Assembly: GCF_050859025.1 (NCBI RefSeq)
Contig: NZ_CP138200.1
Coordinates: 558,001 to 622,000, forward strand
Length of the DNA: 64,000 bases
Reading direction: 5' to 3'
Origin: Wukongibacter sp050859025
GTDB lineage: Bacteria > Bacillota > Clostridia > Peptostreptococcales > Caminicellaceae
Of this stretch, positions 9,367 to 18,013 are shown piece by piece. A program made the position numbers and the translations under genes. Every line of letters starts with the position of its first letter. The stretch's first letter is position 1. A model generated the notes under the pieces. It ran no database searches. It was not told the origin of the DNA and worked only from the letters and a program-made list of their open reading frames with translations.

Positions 9367-10056
9367 ATGCATAAATTTGTAAAAAAATTTATTGCCACTA
9401 CTACATTATTGACATTGTGTGTAGCCCTGACAGTACCAAGTTATGCAGAGGTGACCAAATATATCTTAAAGGCAGAAGATAATGTATATTATGAATACGA
9501 TTATGATAAGTTACAAGATTCATATTTAAATCATATCTTAGGCTTTGGCGATACAAAGCTATATGAGCACTTCAATGGCATACTAGAAGATGGTGGAAGG
9601 TATAGTGCCATTTTTGATAGTATTAGGGGTTATGTTGATTACAACGATGTTAAAAATGCATATACTGATGCATTAATAATTGGACAAAGCTTTGATGTTA
9701 ATGAATATACAGAGAATGATGCAGAACTTAACACCTCTATACAAAGTGTAAAGTTAGTCGAACAAACAAACGGAGAAATTGTTTTAGAAGATAAAGAGGT
9801 TCAACAATCCGTAGATTTTCTATTTGAAGATTTAGGAACATCAGTAGGAATTGGTATGACAGTGGTAAAAGTTACACTAAGTACCAATGTTCCTGATGAA
9901 TATGATGTCCGTGTTGGTGAAGTAACGCTAGTATACAAAGGTAACTCAATATTTGCTGGAGAAGTACCTAAAGCAGATGCAACAAAAGAAAAAGTATACA
10001 TAAGTAAGAAGGACCAAAATTTGGATAAGGAATTCCAAGTGATTTCAATTGAATAG
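9367..10056 (+). CDS. Secreted 229-residue protein sharing modules with both neighbours
   Basis: Residues 1-27 are a signal peptide ending PSYA. Residues 28-120 match the N-terminus of the next protein closely: both have Y-x-L/F-x-A-x-D, then LLGxGD-type, Y-D/E-H, ILxxGGxY, GYVDY and GQSFDV blocks. Residues 149-215 match the C-terminus of the preceding SLH protein (FEDLGTSVGIGMTVVKVTL; FAGEVPKADATKEKV). There are no SLH repeats. An AGGTG site precedes the ATG. No named family was recognised. Having one half of each neighbour suggests an adaptor or subunit that shares partners with both, or a product of module shuffling; neither is proven. Confidence 0.8.
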   Translation: MHKFVKKFIATTTLLTLCVALTVPSYAEVTKYILKAEDNVYYEYDYDKLQDSYLNHILGFGDTKLYEHFNGILEDGGRYSAIFDSIRGYVDYNDVKNAYTDALIIGQSFDVNEYTENDAELNTSIQSVKLVEQTNGEIVLEDKEVQQSVDFLFEDLGTSVGIGMTVVKVTLSTNVPDEYDVRVGEVTLVYKGNSIFAGEVPKADATKEKVYISKKDQNLDKEFQVISIE

Positions 10057-10058
10057 TA

Positions 10059-10067
10059 TGTTATAAT
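10059..10067 (+). promoter_or_regulatory. Extended -10 promoter before the 1400-residue surface gene
   Basis: TGTTATAAT at 10059-10067 is an extended -10 box (TG-n-TATAAT). It begins just after the stop of the preceding gene, about 55 bases before the next start. No good -35 box is visible, as is usual for this promoter class. Confidence 0.5.
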
Positions 10068-10121
10068 GTAAAAGAATAAAACGATAAGCAACTATATATT
10101 ATATAAGGAGGGTCTACATTA

Positions 10122-13100
10122 ATGAACAACAAGAAAATGAAAAAAGTTGTTAGTGTAAGTTTGGCTTCGGCTTTAACTATGGCAAACTTCGTTCCAGGCT
10201 TTGCCGCAGTTGATAAATACGTATTTGAAGCCGCTGATTCTACAGTATATGAATACCAATATACTGATTTAGCTGAATCTTACACGAATTCTCTATTAGG
10301 GTTAGGGGATACTGCATTATACGACCACTACATGAATATTTTAGATAATGGTGGTAGCTACAAAGCAATATTAGATACAGTAAGTGGATATGTTGATTAC
10401 TCTAACGTATCAACAGCTTACATAGACTCAGTACTTAACGGTCAAAGTTTCGATGTCGATTCTTACACTGAAACACAAGCTCCAGCAGCTACTATGCCAA
10501 ACACTGTAAAGGATGTTACAGTAGTTGACGGTTCAATTGTAGAGACTGAGAAGCAAATTGGTCAAACTGGAGATTTAGCTGTTAGTGGTGTAAGTGCTAT
10601 TAATACTACTACAATTAAGGTTACATTCAACAAAGAAGTAACTACTGAAGCAGCAGCAAAGGCAAACTTTACACTTAGTAAAGGAACAATTGAAGCTGCA
10701 ACAATAACTGATACAAATGAAGTAACACTTTCAGTTGCGGGATTAACTTATGAAGATAATTTAACATTAACTGTAACAAATCCTGCATATAGTTCTCAAG
10801 TGTCTATACCAGCTATAGATGAACTATATACATTAGAAATAACTACAGATGCTGAAAACGACACAATTAAGTCAGATGGTTCTTCAATGACTATGCTTAC
10901 AGCTAAGCTTATTGAAAATGCAACTGGCAATGCTGTAGTTGAAGATGCTCAAATTCAATTTACAACTACTTTAGGTTCATTATCTCAGCCTCAAGTAGCA
11001 CTTATCGGTGGAGAAGCTTCTACTCAGCTTAGATCTACTTCATCTGCAACTAGCTTAACAGCAGTAGTTAACGCTACAGTAGCTAGTGCACCAGGAGCTC
11101 AACAATATGTAGGACTTACAGGACAAAAAATAGTTAACTTTACTCCAGATGGAACATCAGGAGGAACAGTAGATATGGTATCTGCAGTATCAGCAGGAGC
11201 TGATCAAGGTGACAGATTCTATGTTAACTTCTCAGGTCCTATCGAGGCGGCAGATTATAAAGCTGTAGTAACATCTACTGCTTGGGCTGGAGATCCATAT
11301 GGTATTCAGTACAAAGGTCTTGGTGGAGCATTCCAAGACATTAAGATAATTGATGTTTACAATGTAACAGATGATACACTTATGTTTGTGCTTGATACAG
11401 ATGACACAGGTTCTGTAGCACCAACTGTAGGAGCAGGTTCTATGGAAATGTTGGATTCTGCATTTACAGGAGCAGCTACTGATGGTAACTTCTTAAGAGA
11501 CAATATTAATCATACAATTAAATTCCCATCTAATGTAACTGATTTAGTTGTGAATAGTAGCGAATTAATGTTTATGTCATCAGACGTTACTAAGCCATTT
11601 ATCTATGGTGTAGATGCAAAGGATGCTTCAGGAAATGACAGTGTACTAGATATAACTGTTAGAGCATCAGAATCACTTGCCCAAACATTAACTGAAGGCG
11701 CTGATAATGCTCCGAATGGTAACTTCAGTATAGATGGTAAAGATATTAAATTAATGACAGGTGCAGTAAGTGCAATCGACGTACTAAATGCGAAAAATAG
11801 TAACCAACTTATAGCAACAAGCCTTTATGTTGGTGAGTATGATGCTACAACAGGTGAAGATAGCAGAAATAAAGTATTTATAAAATTACACAAGGAATTT
11901 AAATTAGCTCCTGGAAGCCATGGTATTCAAATAGCTAATATAGGAGATTTAGCAGGAGAGACTGATAGCCCTGCAAATACAGTTACAACACAAACATTCC
12001 CATTCACAGTAAAAGCTGATGAGACTATACCTACAGCAACTGTAACAGCTCAATCTCCAGAGCAATGGTTAGTTGAATTCGATAGACCAGTAGATTCAAT
12101 TACTGGAAAAGATATCACAGATGTTCTTAAGATATACACTAAAGAAGGATATGCAGCTACAACTAAGGTACCTCTAGTGATGAACAGTGGATCAGGTGCT
12201 AATGATTATAAGGTATCGATCGTAGACGAAAATGGTGTAGTTGAAACTGGTGGATTAGATTTAGCTACTACAGCTACATTGACTGGGGTAGAAAGATTAT
12301 TAGTTGAATTTAATCAAGACTGGTCAGTTATTCTTAAAGGAAATTCTGAATCTAAAGATAACTATTGGAAATCAGAAATTAATCCTTTCAAGGTAGTTAT
12401 TAAAGATGTTGAATCAATGACTGGTGTAGACATGGTAGAAACTGCTTATGATGTAGCACCTCAATATGATGGTATATCACCTACAATTGTTTTTGCACAA
12501 GACCTTTATGAAAAGGCTGCAGACGAAGCATTTAGAGGAATAACTCCTTCACAAAATAACTCAACTGGAAAATACATTTATGTTGAAATGAGTGAGCCAG
12601 TACAATTGCTTGAAGAGAATGGAACTGGAATTAAGGATATAAGTAATCCAGTTACTCCTAACTTAACTCAAGATCCAACTCAAACTTCAACGTCATATGA
12701 TAATGTATTAGGTTTACCAGTTGCAACGTATCGTTTCGTGAAAGATGATAAGACAGTTTATGGTGATGCTATAGCTTTAGCAGAAGATGATCAATCATTT
12801 GTTATTCAACCTGAAACTGAACTTGAGTCTGGAACATGGACGCTATACATTGAGCAAATATCAGATGATCATGGTAATACTTCAGCAACAGTTAACCAAC
12901 AAGTTGTAGTTCCTGAATCTGCTGCAACAGATACTGATACAAAAGTATCTTGGGCTGCATTTGATAACGACGGTGTTAATGACTATCTATATGTTAAGTT
13001 TACAGAAGAAATGAAAGCTAACGTTGCAAACGGTGTAGATTTAACTACTAACTACAAGTTTAGAGGTTACGATCTTCCAGAAGGGTCTCAGGTATTCCAA

Positions 13101-14324
13101 GGAATCGAAGGACTTACTGATGGTTGGGATGCTGTGACTATTAGAATGCCTGCTACTGCTTGGGAAGGACTAAATGATGGTAGAACTGACTTTACTACTA
13201 ATATGTCAGTTGCAAGTAATTTCGAGTCAGCTACTGGTGACAGAATTAGTGGTGAGATGCAATTCGAATTAACAGATGTAACTGGTGCGTCTTTAGTTGA
13301 AAAAGATGGTCTACTTGATCAAGATAGATTTGAAGCAGTTTACAAGAATGCAGGTGCAACTTTAGTAGCCGGAACTCCAGTTCTATTTGTAACTGCTACT
13401 GATACTCAAGATGATGCAGGTAATCCAAATACCGATGGTAAATTTGATACTTTCAAAGTACAATTGTCTGAAGCCAATGTAACAGCGATAACAATTGCAG
13501 ATAAGTATTATATTGATGGTAAAGAGTATAATCCAACTGCTGCTCAAGTAGCTGGTAACAGTGATGAAATACTCTTAAAACCAGCAAATAATACAGATCA
13601 AGTTGCAGGTGTTGAAGCAATAACTGCTACATTAAAGACTGCTGACAATGTAGTGGTAGCTACTAAGGTTAAGAGTGAAGCAATTGCTACAAGTGCTGTA
13701 TTGAATGCCGATAAAACAGAATTAACTGTAACGTTCAATGAAGCTGTAACTGCTGATGGTAGTGGAGCAGGAATATTTGCAGCAGTTACTAGTATTGCTA
13801 ATACAGTGCACACAGATAATGCTCCTGTAGTTGGTGTTGCTACACTTTCAGTAAAAGAACATAGTGCTTCTACTCCAAATGTTATCGTATATAATGTTAC
13901 AAATGGAGTTAACATTGGTAAGGATGATACTATAGCAATAACTGCAGGTGATATTGAAACATTAAGAACAGGTGGAGATGTAGAAACTGAGCTTATTATC
14001 ACAGACTCTGATGATATTGCACCAACAATGGTTTCAGCTACAATAGATGATGCAACACATATTACAATAACATTCAGTGAAGTTGTTACAACTAATGAAA
14101 CCAATCCAACTGATTTTGTTGTAACTGATGATGCTTCAGCTACATTTGTAGTTAGTGCTCAGGCAGATGATACTGCAGGAGATAATAAAATAGTTCTTAC
14201 TGTTGATGATACAACAGGATATGATACAAATTTAACTATAACTTATACAAATGACCATGATGAAGTTGCTGATCAAGCAGGTAATGTATTAGCTTCAGAT
14301 GGAACAGGAATAGTGGCTGAATAA
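10122..14324 (+). CDS. Large secreted Ig-like-repeat surface protein
   Basis: A strong AAGGAGGG site precedes the ATG. Residues 1-28 are a signal peptide (ending PGFA). Residues 29-125 are the module shared with the preceding protein. From about 155 (VSGVSAINTTTIKVTFNKEV) the chain is a series of Ig-like domains; the strand signature T-I/V-K-V-T-F-N-K/E-E/A-V recurs near 1187 (LTVTFNEAV) and 1296 (HITITFSEVV), and 237-340 looks like an invasin or Big_1-type domain. No SLH, LPxTG or other anchor is visible, so attachment must use the N-terminal module or another partner. Its codon use resembles the acidic SLH gene and it ends in a perfect terminator, consistent with high expression. It is a candidate S-layer array protein, by inference. 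Confidence 0.82.
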   Translation: MNNKKMKKVVSVSLASALTMANFVPGFAAVDKYVFEAADSTVYEYQYTDLAESYTNSLLGLGDTALYDHYMNILDNGGSYKAILDTVSGYVDYSNVSTAYIDSVLNGQSFDVDSYTETQAPAATMPNTVKDVTVVDGSIVETEKQIGQTGDLAVSGVSAINTTTIKVTFNKEVTTEAAAKANFTLSKGTIEAATITDTNEVTLSVAGLTYEDNLTLTVTNPAYSSQVSIPAIDELYTLEITTDAENDTIKSDGSSMTMLTAKLIENATGNAVVEDAQIQFTTTLGSLSQPQVALIGGEASTQLRSTSSATSLTAVVNATVASAPGAQQYVGLTGQKIVNFTPDGTSGGTVDMVSAVSAGADQGDRFYVNFSGPIEAADYKAVVTSTAWAGDPYGIQYKGLGGAFQDIKIIDVYNVTDDTLMFVLDTDDTGSVAPTVGAGSMEMLDSAFTGAATDGNFLRDNINHTIKFPSNVTDLVVNSSELMFMSSDVTKPFIYGVDAKDASGNDSVLDITVRASESLAQTLTEGADNAPNGNFSIDGKDIKLMTGAVSAIDVLNAKNSNQLIATSLYVGEYDATTGEDSRNKVFIKLHKEFKLAPGSHGIQIANIGDLAGETDSPANTVTTQTFPFTVKADETIPTATVTAQSPEQWLVEFDRPVDSITGKDITDVLKIYTKEGYAATTKVPLVMNSGSGANDYKVSIVDENGVVETGGLDLATTATLTGVERLLVEFNQDWSVILKGNSESKDNYWKSEINPFKVVIKDVESMTGVDMVETAYDVAPQYDGISPTIVFAQDLYEKAADEAFRGITPSQNNSTGKYIYVEMSEPVQLLEENGTGIKDISNPVTPNLTQDPTQTSTSYDNVLGLPVATYRFVKDDKTVYGDAIALAEDDQSFVIQPETELESGTWTLYIEQISDDHGNTSATVNQQVVVPESAATDTDTKVSWAAFDNDGVNDYLYVKFTEEMKANVANGVDLTTNYKFRGYDLPEGSQVFQGIEGLTDGWDAVTIRMPATAWEGLNDGRTDFTTNMSVASNFESATGDRISGEMQFELTDVTGASLVEKDGLLDQDRFEAVYKNAGATLVAGTPVLFVTATDTQDDAGNPNTDGKFDTFKVQLSEANVTAITIADKYYIDGKEYNPTAAQVAGNSDEILLKPANNTDQVAGVEAITATLKTADNVVVATKVKSEAIATSAVLNADKTELTVTFNEAVTADGSGAGIFAAVTSIANTVHTDNAPVVGVATLSVKEHSASTPNVIVYNVTNGVNIGKDDTIAITAGDIETLRTGGDVETELIITDSDDIAPTMVSATIDDATHITITFSEVVTTNETNPTDFVVTDDASATFVVSAQADDTAGDNKIVLTVDDTTGYDTNLTITYTNDHDEVADQAGNVLASDGTGIVAE

Positions 14325-14353
14325 TAAGGAAGAATTATTCAATAAATATTTAA

Positions 14354-14394
14354 AGAGGCTATCTCACAATTTTATTGTGAGATAGCCTCTTTTC
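14354..14394 (+). terminator. Perfect 17-bp terminator after the large surface gene
   Basis: Arms 14354-14370 and 14374-14390 are perfectly complementary (core GAGGCTATCTCAC), with a TTT loop and a T run after the stem. It marks the right edge of the first surface-protein block; the repeat cluster starts five bases later. Confidence 0.95.
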
Positions 14395-14398
14395 TCAG

Positions 14399-14414
14399 GT
14401 GACAGGGGACGGTT
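14399..14414 (+). repeat. Partial REP hairpin
   Basis: GTGACAGGGGACGGTT without the closing TGTCAC arm. Confidence 0.6.
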
Positions 14415-14456
14415 TGAGGTGAACCCAAAAAGGTAGACAGACTTTGAACAGACACA

Positions 14457-14482
14457 GTGACAGGGGACGGTTCAATTGTCAC
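14457..14482 (+). repeat. REP hairpin, L form
   Basis: GTGACA at the start pairs with TGTCAC at the end. It is followed by about 80 bases of shared L-flank (TTTTACTTACTTTCAAATCA), and stands before coiled-coil gene A1. Confidence 0.85.
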
Positions 14483-14679
14483 TTTTGTTCCTACTCCTTA
14501 TTTTACTTACTTTCAAATCATCACAAGTTGTCACCTCAATTGCTCTTACTACGTAACTTTTTAAATTAAAGCTAAAGCAGTCTTAATGAATATATAAAAC
14601 ATATATTAAAAATATTCTTTAAAATTGATACTAAAAGATGATATAATCAAATCAGTAATATTTTGAGAGGAGAGTGAAT

Positions 14680-14934
14680 ATGGAAAAAGAGATACTAGAT
14701 AAACTAAAAGAATTATTAAATGGACAGAAGCATATTGAAGCTGAGATAAAAAGACTAGATAAACGTATTTCTAAGGAACACGAATTAAGTAGAAAAGAAT
14801 TGAAGCAGGAAATAAACTATGTTTACGAGATGACTCGGGAGATTCAAAAAGATATTAAATTCATAAAGCATAAGGAATTTCAAAATGAACAAGAATTATT
14901 TGAATTAAAAGATCAAGTCAAAATAGTTAGGTAA
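14680..14934 (+). CDS. Small coiled-coil protein A, copy 1
   Basis: 84 residues, highly charged, almost wholly helical, with heptad-like spacing of L/I (EILDKLKELLNGQKHIEAEI). No signal peptide, membrane segment or catalytic motif is visible. I chose the ATG at 14680, seven bases after AGAGGAG; the GTG at 14674 is too close to that site. The gene lies inside a unit bounded by an L and an R REP hairpin, and a copy with only a few changes lies at 16192. Function is unknown; a cytoplasmic oligomerising protein is the most that can be said. Confidence 0.65.
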   Translation: MEKEILDKLKELLNGQKHIEAEIKRLDKRISKEHELSRKELKQEINYVYEMTREIQKDIKFIKHKEFQNEQELFELKDQVKIVR

Positions 14935-14998
14935 GGATGACAGAGAAAATTATCTTGTCATCTTTTTCATTTCTCCCAACACTTTCACTCCATTTAAG

Positions 14999-15023
14999 GT
15001 GACAGGGGACGTATCTATTGACA
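14999..15023 (+). repeat. REP hairpin, R form, after gene A1
   Basis: GTGACAGGGGACGTATC then TATTGACA, followed at once by the next L copy. Confidence 0.8.
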
Positions 15024-15027
15024 GGTG

Positions 15028-15053
15028 GTGACAGGGGACGTTTCAATTGTCAC
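15028..15053 (+). repeat. REP hairpin, L form, before gene B1
   Basis: GTGACAGGGGACG, then TTCAATTGTCAC, with the same downstream flank as other L copies. Confidence 0.85.
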
Positions 15054-15132
15054 TTTTATTCCTACTCCTTTATTTTACTTACTTTCAAATCACCACAAGT
15101 TGTCAACTCAATTAATCTTATCAATAATTTTT

Positions 15133-15162
15133 TTGACTATTGTTAAGACTATTTGATATAAT
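15133..15162 (+). promoter_or_regulatory. Promoter of coiled-coil gene B1
   Basis: TTGACT (15133-15138), 18-base spacer, TATAAT (15157-15162), 27 bases before the start codon and inside the repeated unit, so each copy carries its own promoter. Confidence 0.65.
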
Positions 15163-15189
15163 TAATTTATTAAAGGGGGGACTCTACAA

Positions 15190-15459
15190 ATGGAACAAGA
15201 AAAAATACTGGAACTAATACTTAGTAAACTTGACAATATAGAAAAAGAGCAGCGAGAGATGAAGAATGAACAGCAAGAAATGAAAGCAGATATAAAGGGG
15301 ATAAACAAGGAACTGAAAACAATTAAGCAGGATGTAAGAGAAATAAAATCAATACAAGAAACAATACAACAATTTATGCTGAGTACTGAGAAAGCTATAG
15401 AAGTATATGACCAAGACCATAAGTTTATTGAAAAATTAAAGAACGTTGTTGGTAAATAG
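15190..15459 (+). CDS. Small coiled-coil protein B, copy 1
   Basis: 89 residues, strongly predicted coiled coil: repeated E/K-rich heptads (LSKLDNIEKEQREMKNEQQE, then KELKTIKQDVREIKSIQ). It begins at ATG after GGGGGG at normal spacing. No signal peptide or enzyme motif is seen. It lies between an L REP (15028) and a truncated R REP (15507) and has its own promoter. A copy encoding an identical protein lies at 17626. Function is unknown; its repeated occurrence between REP ends suggests that it travels with them. Confidence 0.7.
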   Translation: MEQEKILELILSKLDNIEKEQREMKNEQQEMKADIKGINKELKTIKQDVREIKSIQETIQQFMLSTEKAIEVYDQDHKFIEKLKNVVGK

Positions 15460-15506
15460 AACTAATAGAAAATATCTGTTAGTTTTTTCTTTTATCCTTC
15501 TTTCAG

Positions 15507-15518
15507 GTGACAGGGACA
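15507..15518 (+). repeat. Truncated REP hairpin, R side of gene B1
   Basis: GTGACAGGGACA is interrupted after 12 bases by the start of the tandem L copies. Confidence 0.6.
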
Positions 15519-15521
15519 TAG

Positions 15522-16031
15522 GTGGCAGGGGACGGTTCAATTGTCACTTTCATTCCTGCCCCTTTATTTTACTTACTTTCAAATCACCACAAGTTGTCAA
15601 CTCAATTACTCTTACTACACAACTTTTTAAATTAAAGCTAAAGCAGTCTTAATGAATATATAAAACATATATATAGAACGCACTTATAGGTGGCAGGGGA
15701 CGGTTCAATTGTCACTTTCATTCCTACCCCTTTATTTTACTTACTTTCAAATTACCACAAGTTGTCAACTCAATTACTCTTACTACATAACTTTTTAAAT
15801 TAAAGCTAAAGCAGTCTTAATGAATATATAAAACATATATTAAAAATATTCTTTAAAATTGATAGGTGGCAGGGGACGGTTCAATTGTCACTTTCATTCC
15901 TGCCCCTTTATTTTACTTACTTTCAAATCACCACAAGTTGTCAACTCAATTACTCTTACTACACAACTTTTTAAATTAAAGCTAAAGCAGTCTTAATGAA
16001 TATATAAAACATATATATAGAACGCACTTAT
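15522..16031 (+). repeat. Three tandem L modules (period about 170 bp)
   Basis: Hairpins GTGGCAGGGGACGGTTC at 15522-15547, 15690-15715 and 15866-15891 each carry the same flank of about 140 bases (CAAGTTGTCAACTCAATTAC, then CTAAAGCAGTCTTAATG). Periods are 168 and 176 bases. The first and third copies end in ATATATAGAACGCACTTATA; the second ends in ATTCTTTAAAATTGATA, which recurs downstream at 16125-16141 before gene A2. All are direct repeats. This fills most of the 730-base gap between coiled-coil genes; no gene lies in it. Confidence 0.85.
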
Positions 16032-16102
16032 AAATCTACATTTTGGTTTCTTTAATAGCCAAAGTTTTAAGGCTTTTAAAGGAATCAAAATGTAAAAGAT
16101 TT
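16032..16102. repeat. Imperfect inverted repeat
   Basis: AAATCTACATTTTGGTTTC pairs with GGAATCAAAATGTAAAAG across an inner AGCC/GGCT stem. It is inserted between the third L module and the promoter region of gene A2 and may be a small miniature element of another type. Confidence 0.6.
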
Positions 16103-16191
16103 ATTGCGACTTCTATATTAAAAATATTCTTTAAAATTGATACTAAAAGATGATATAATCAAATCAGTAATATTTTGAGAGGATAGTGAAT

Positions 16192-16446
16192 ATGGAAAAA
16201 GAGATACTAGATAAACTAAAAGAATTATTAAATGGACAGAAGCATATTGAAGCTGAGATAAAAGGACTAGATGAACGTATTTCTAAGGAACATGAATTAA
16301 GTAGAAAAGAATTAAAGCAGGAAATAAACTATGTTTACGAGATGACTCGGGAGATTCAAAAAGATATTAAATTCATAAAGCATAAGGAATTTCAAAATGA
16401 ACAAGAATTATTTGAATTAAAAGATCAAGTCAAAATAGTTAGGTAA
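16192..16446 (+). CDS. Small coiled-coil protein A, copy 2
   Basis: 84 residues, differing from copy 1 at two positions (KRLDKR becomes KGLDER). The start was chosen as for copy 1. It is preceded by the nested L modules and followed by an R-type REP hairpin at 16511, after which the first RAYT gene begins. Function is unknown. Confidence 0.65.
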   Translation: MEKEILDKLKELLNGQKHIEAEIKGLDERISKEHELSRKELKQEINYVYEMTREIQKDIKFIKHKEFQNEQELFELKDQVKIVR

Positions 16447-16510
16447 GGATGACAGAGAAAATTATCTTGTCATCTTTTTCATTTCTCCCAACACTTTCAC
16501 TCCATTTAAG

Positions 16511-16536
16511 GTGTCAGGGGACGTATCTATTGACAC
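16511..16536 (+). repeat. REP hairpin, R form, directly before RAYT1
   Basis: GTGTCAGGGGACGTATC then TATTGACAC. Its arms GTGTCA/TGACAC are fully complementary. A short palindrome (CATAATTCATATGATATATT) follows before the transposase start. Confidence 0.85.
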
Positions 16537-16581
16537 GTCATAATTCATATGATATATTATGGAAAAAGTGAGGTGCGGAGT

Positions 16582-17346
16582 ATGGGCCGAAGAGCTAGAG
16601 AGAAGAGCAGTACAGGTATATATCATATCATGCTGAGAGGTATAAACAGGCAGGATATATTTAACGATGATGAGGATAGGAGAAAATTTATAGAGACGTT
16701 AGAAAAGTATAAGGAAATAAGCCAATGCGAGATATATGGATACTGCTTAATGAGTAATCATATTCATCTATTAATAAAAGAAGGCAAGGAGTCAATTGGA
16801 AACACCATGAAAAGGATTGGTGTCAGTTATGTTTATTGGTACAACATGAAGTATGAAAGGTACGGTCACTTATTTCAGGGAAGATATAAGAGTGAAAAGG
16901 TTGAAGATGACAAATATCTTATGGTGGTTCTAAGATATATCCATCAAAATCCATTAAAAGCTAGGATGGTGGATACAGTAGATGAATACAAATGGAGCAG
17001 CTATAGTGATTATATTGAAATGAAAAGCACTCTTATAAATATGTGTTTTATATACAATATATTAAGTGACGACAGCAATAAGGCCATAAAAATGTTTCAA
17101 GAATTTATGAATGAAGAAAATAAAGATAAGTGTCTAGATTATAATTCCAGAAGAAGCCGTATAACCGATGAAGATGCAAGAAAAATAATGAAAAAAATTA
17201 TAAAATCTGATAATCCTCAAGTATTACAACAAATTAGCAAGGTACAGAGAGATGCAATAATAAGAGAGTTTAAGGAAATGGGTATTTCAATAAGACAGCT
17301 TGCGAGGATAACAGGATTAGGCAGAAGTGTTATAGAAAAGGCATAG
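16582..17346 (+). CDS. REP-associated tyrosine transposase (RAYT, Y1 family), copy 1
   Basis: A single-strand HUH transposase of the IS200-like Y1 family. The H-x-H metal motif is H60-I-H62 (SNHIHLLIKE) and the catalytic tyrosine is Y119 in RYIHQNPLKA, the position expected for RAYTs. The C-terminus (about 175-254) is a helix-turn-helix region ending ISIRQLARITGLGRSVIEKA. I chose the ATG at 16582 (MGRRAREKSS), which matches the usual family start and follows GAGGTG; an upstream ATG at 16549 is in frame but lacks a site. REP hairpins flank it (16511 and 17464). RAYTs cleave and join REP DNA and are thought to spread it. The gene is intact. Confidence 0.93.
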   Translation: MGRRAREKSSTGIYHIMLRGINRQDIFNDDEDRRKFIETLEKYKEISQCEIYGYCLMSNHIHLLIKEGKESIGNTMKRIGVSYVYWYNMKYERYGHLFQGRYKSEKVEDDKYLMVVLRYIHQNPLKARMVDTVDEYKWSSYSDYIEMKSTLINMCFIYNILSDDSNKAIKMFQEFMNEENKDKCLDYNSRRSRITDEDARKIMKKIIKSDNPQVLQQISKVQRDAIIREFKEMGISIRQLARITGLGRSVIEKA

Positions 17347-17463
17347 AGGTAAGCAGATGACCATAGTACAAGCCTATAAATCCTTTTTAGAGGCCTTTTA
17401 GATAAATATGTATACATTTTCATCTGAGAAAGATATACAGCTCTTAAAATGAAAATTTGGACG

Positions 17464-17489
17464 GTGACAGGGGACGGTTCAATTGTCAC
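17464..17489 (+). repeat. REP hairpin, L form, between RAYT1 and gene B2
   Basis: GTGACAGGGGACGGTTC then AATTGTCAC, with the usual L flank. Confidence 0.85.
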
Positions 17490-17568
17490 TTTTATTCCTA
17501 CTCCTTTATTTTACTTACTTTCAAATCACCACAAGTTGTCAACTCAATTACTCTTATCAATAATTTTT

Positions 17569-17598
17569 TTGACTATTGTTAAGACTATTTGATATAAT
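17569..17598 (+). promoter_or_regulatory. Promoter of coiled-coil gene B2
   Basis: TTGACT (17569-17574), 18-base spacer, TATAAT (17593-17598), identical to that of copy B1. Confidence 0.65.
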
Positions 17599-17625
17599 TA
17601 ATTTATTAAAGGGGGGACTCTACAA

Positions 17626-17895
17626 ATGGAACAAGAAAAAATACTGGAACTAATACTTAGTAAACTTGACAATATAGAAAAAGAGCAGCGAGAGATGAAG
17701 AATGAACAGCAAGAAATGAAAGCAGATATAAAGGGGATAAACAAGGAACTGAAAACAATTAAGCAGGATGTAAGAGAAATAAAATCAATACAAGAAACAA
17801 TACAACAATTTATGCTGAGTACTGAGAAAGCTATAGAAGTATATGACCAAGACCATAAGTTTATTGAAAAATTAAAGAACGTTGTTGGGAAATAG
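17626..17895 (+). CDS. Small coiled-coil protein B, copy 2
   Basis: 89 residues, identical in sequence to copy 1, with the same promoter and ribosome site. It is bounded by an L REP at 17464 and a complete R REP at 17943, so this copy shows the full unit that is damaged in copy 1. Function is unknown. Confidence 0.7.
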   Translation: MEQEKILELILSKLDNIEKEQREMKNEQQEMKADIKGINKELKTIKQDVREIKSIQETIQQFMLSTEKAIEVYDQDHKFIEKLKNVVGK

Positions 17896-17942
17896 AACTA
17901 ATAGAAAATATCTGTTAGTTTTTTCTTTTATCCTTCTTTCAG

Positions 17943-17968
17943 GTGACAGGGGACGTATCTATTGACAC
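17943..17968 (+). repeat. REP hairpin, R form, directly before RAYT2
   Basis: GTGACAGGGGACGTATC then TATTGACAC, followed by the same short palindrome as upstream of RAYT1. Confidence 0.85.
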
Positions 17969-18013
17969 ACCATAATTCATATGATATATTATGGAAAAAG
18001 TGAGGTGCAGAGT

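Noticed and set aside
13598..14104. 168-codon minus-strand frame inside the 1400-residue surface gene
   Set aside because: Its hydrophobic, serine/valine-rich product is the usual shadow of an Ig-repeat gene with T/A/V-rich codons; no ribosome site.
15446..15652. Open frame of 68 codons over REP DNA
   Set aside because: It lies across the repeat hairpin and the end of gene B1, has no ribosome site, and its content follows the repeat rather than a protein.
15522..16031. Tandem direct repeats as a CRISPR array
   Set aside because: The units are about 170 bp with no short repeat-spacer pattern and no cas genes; they are REP-bearing L modules.
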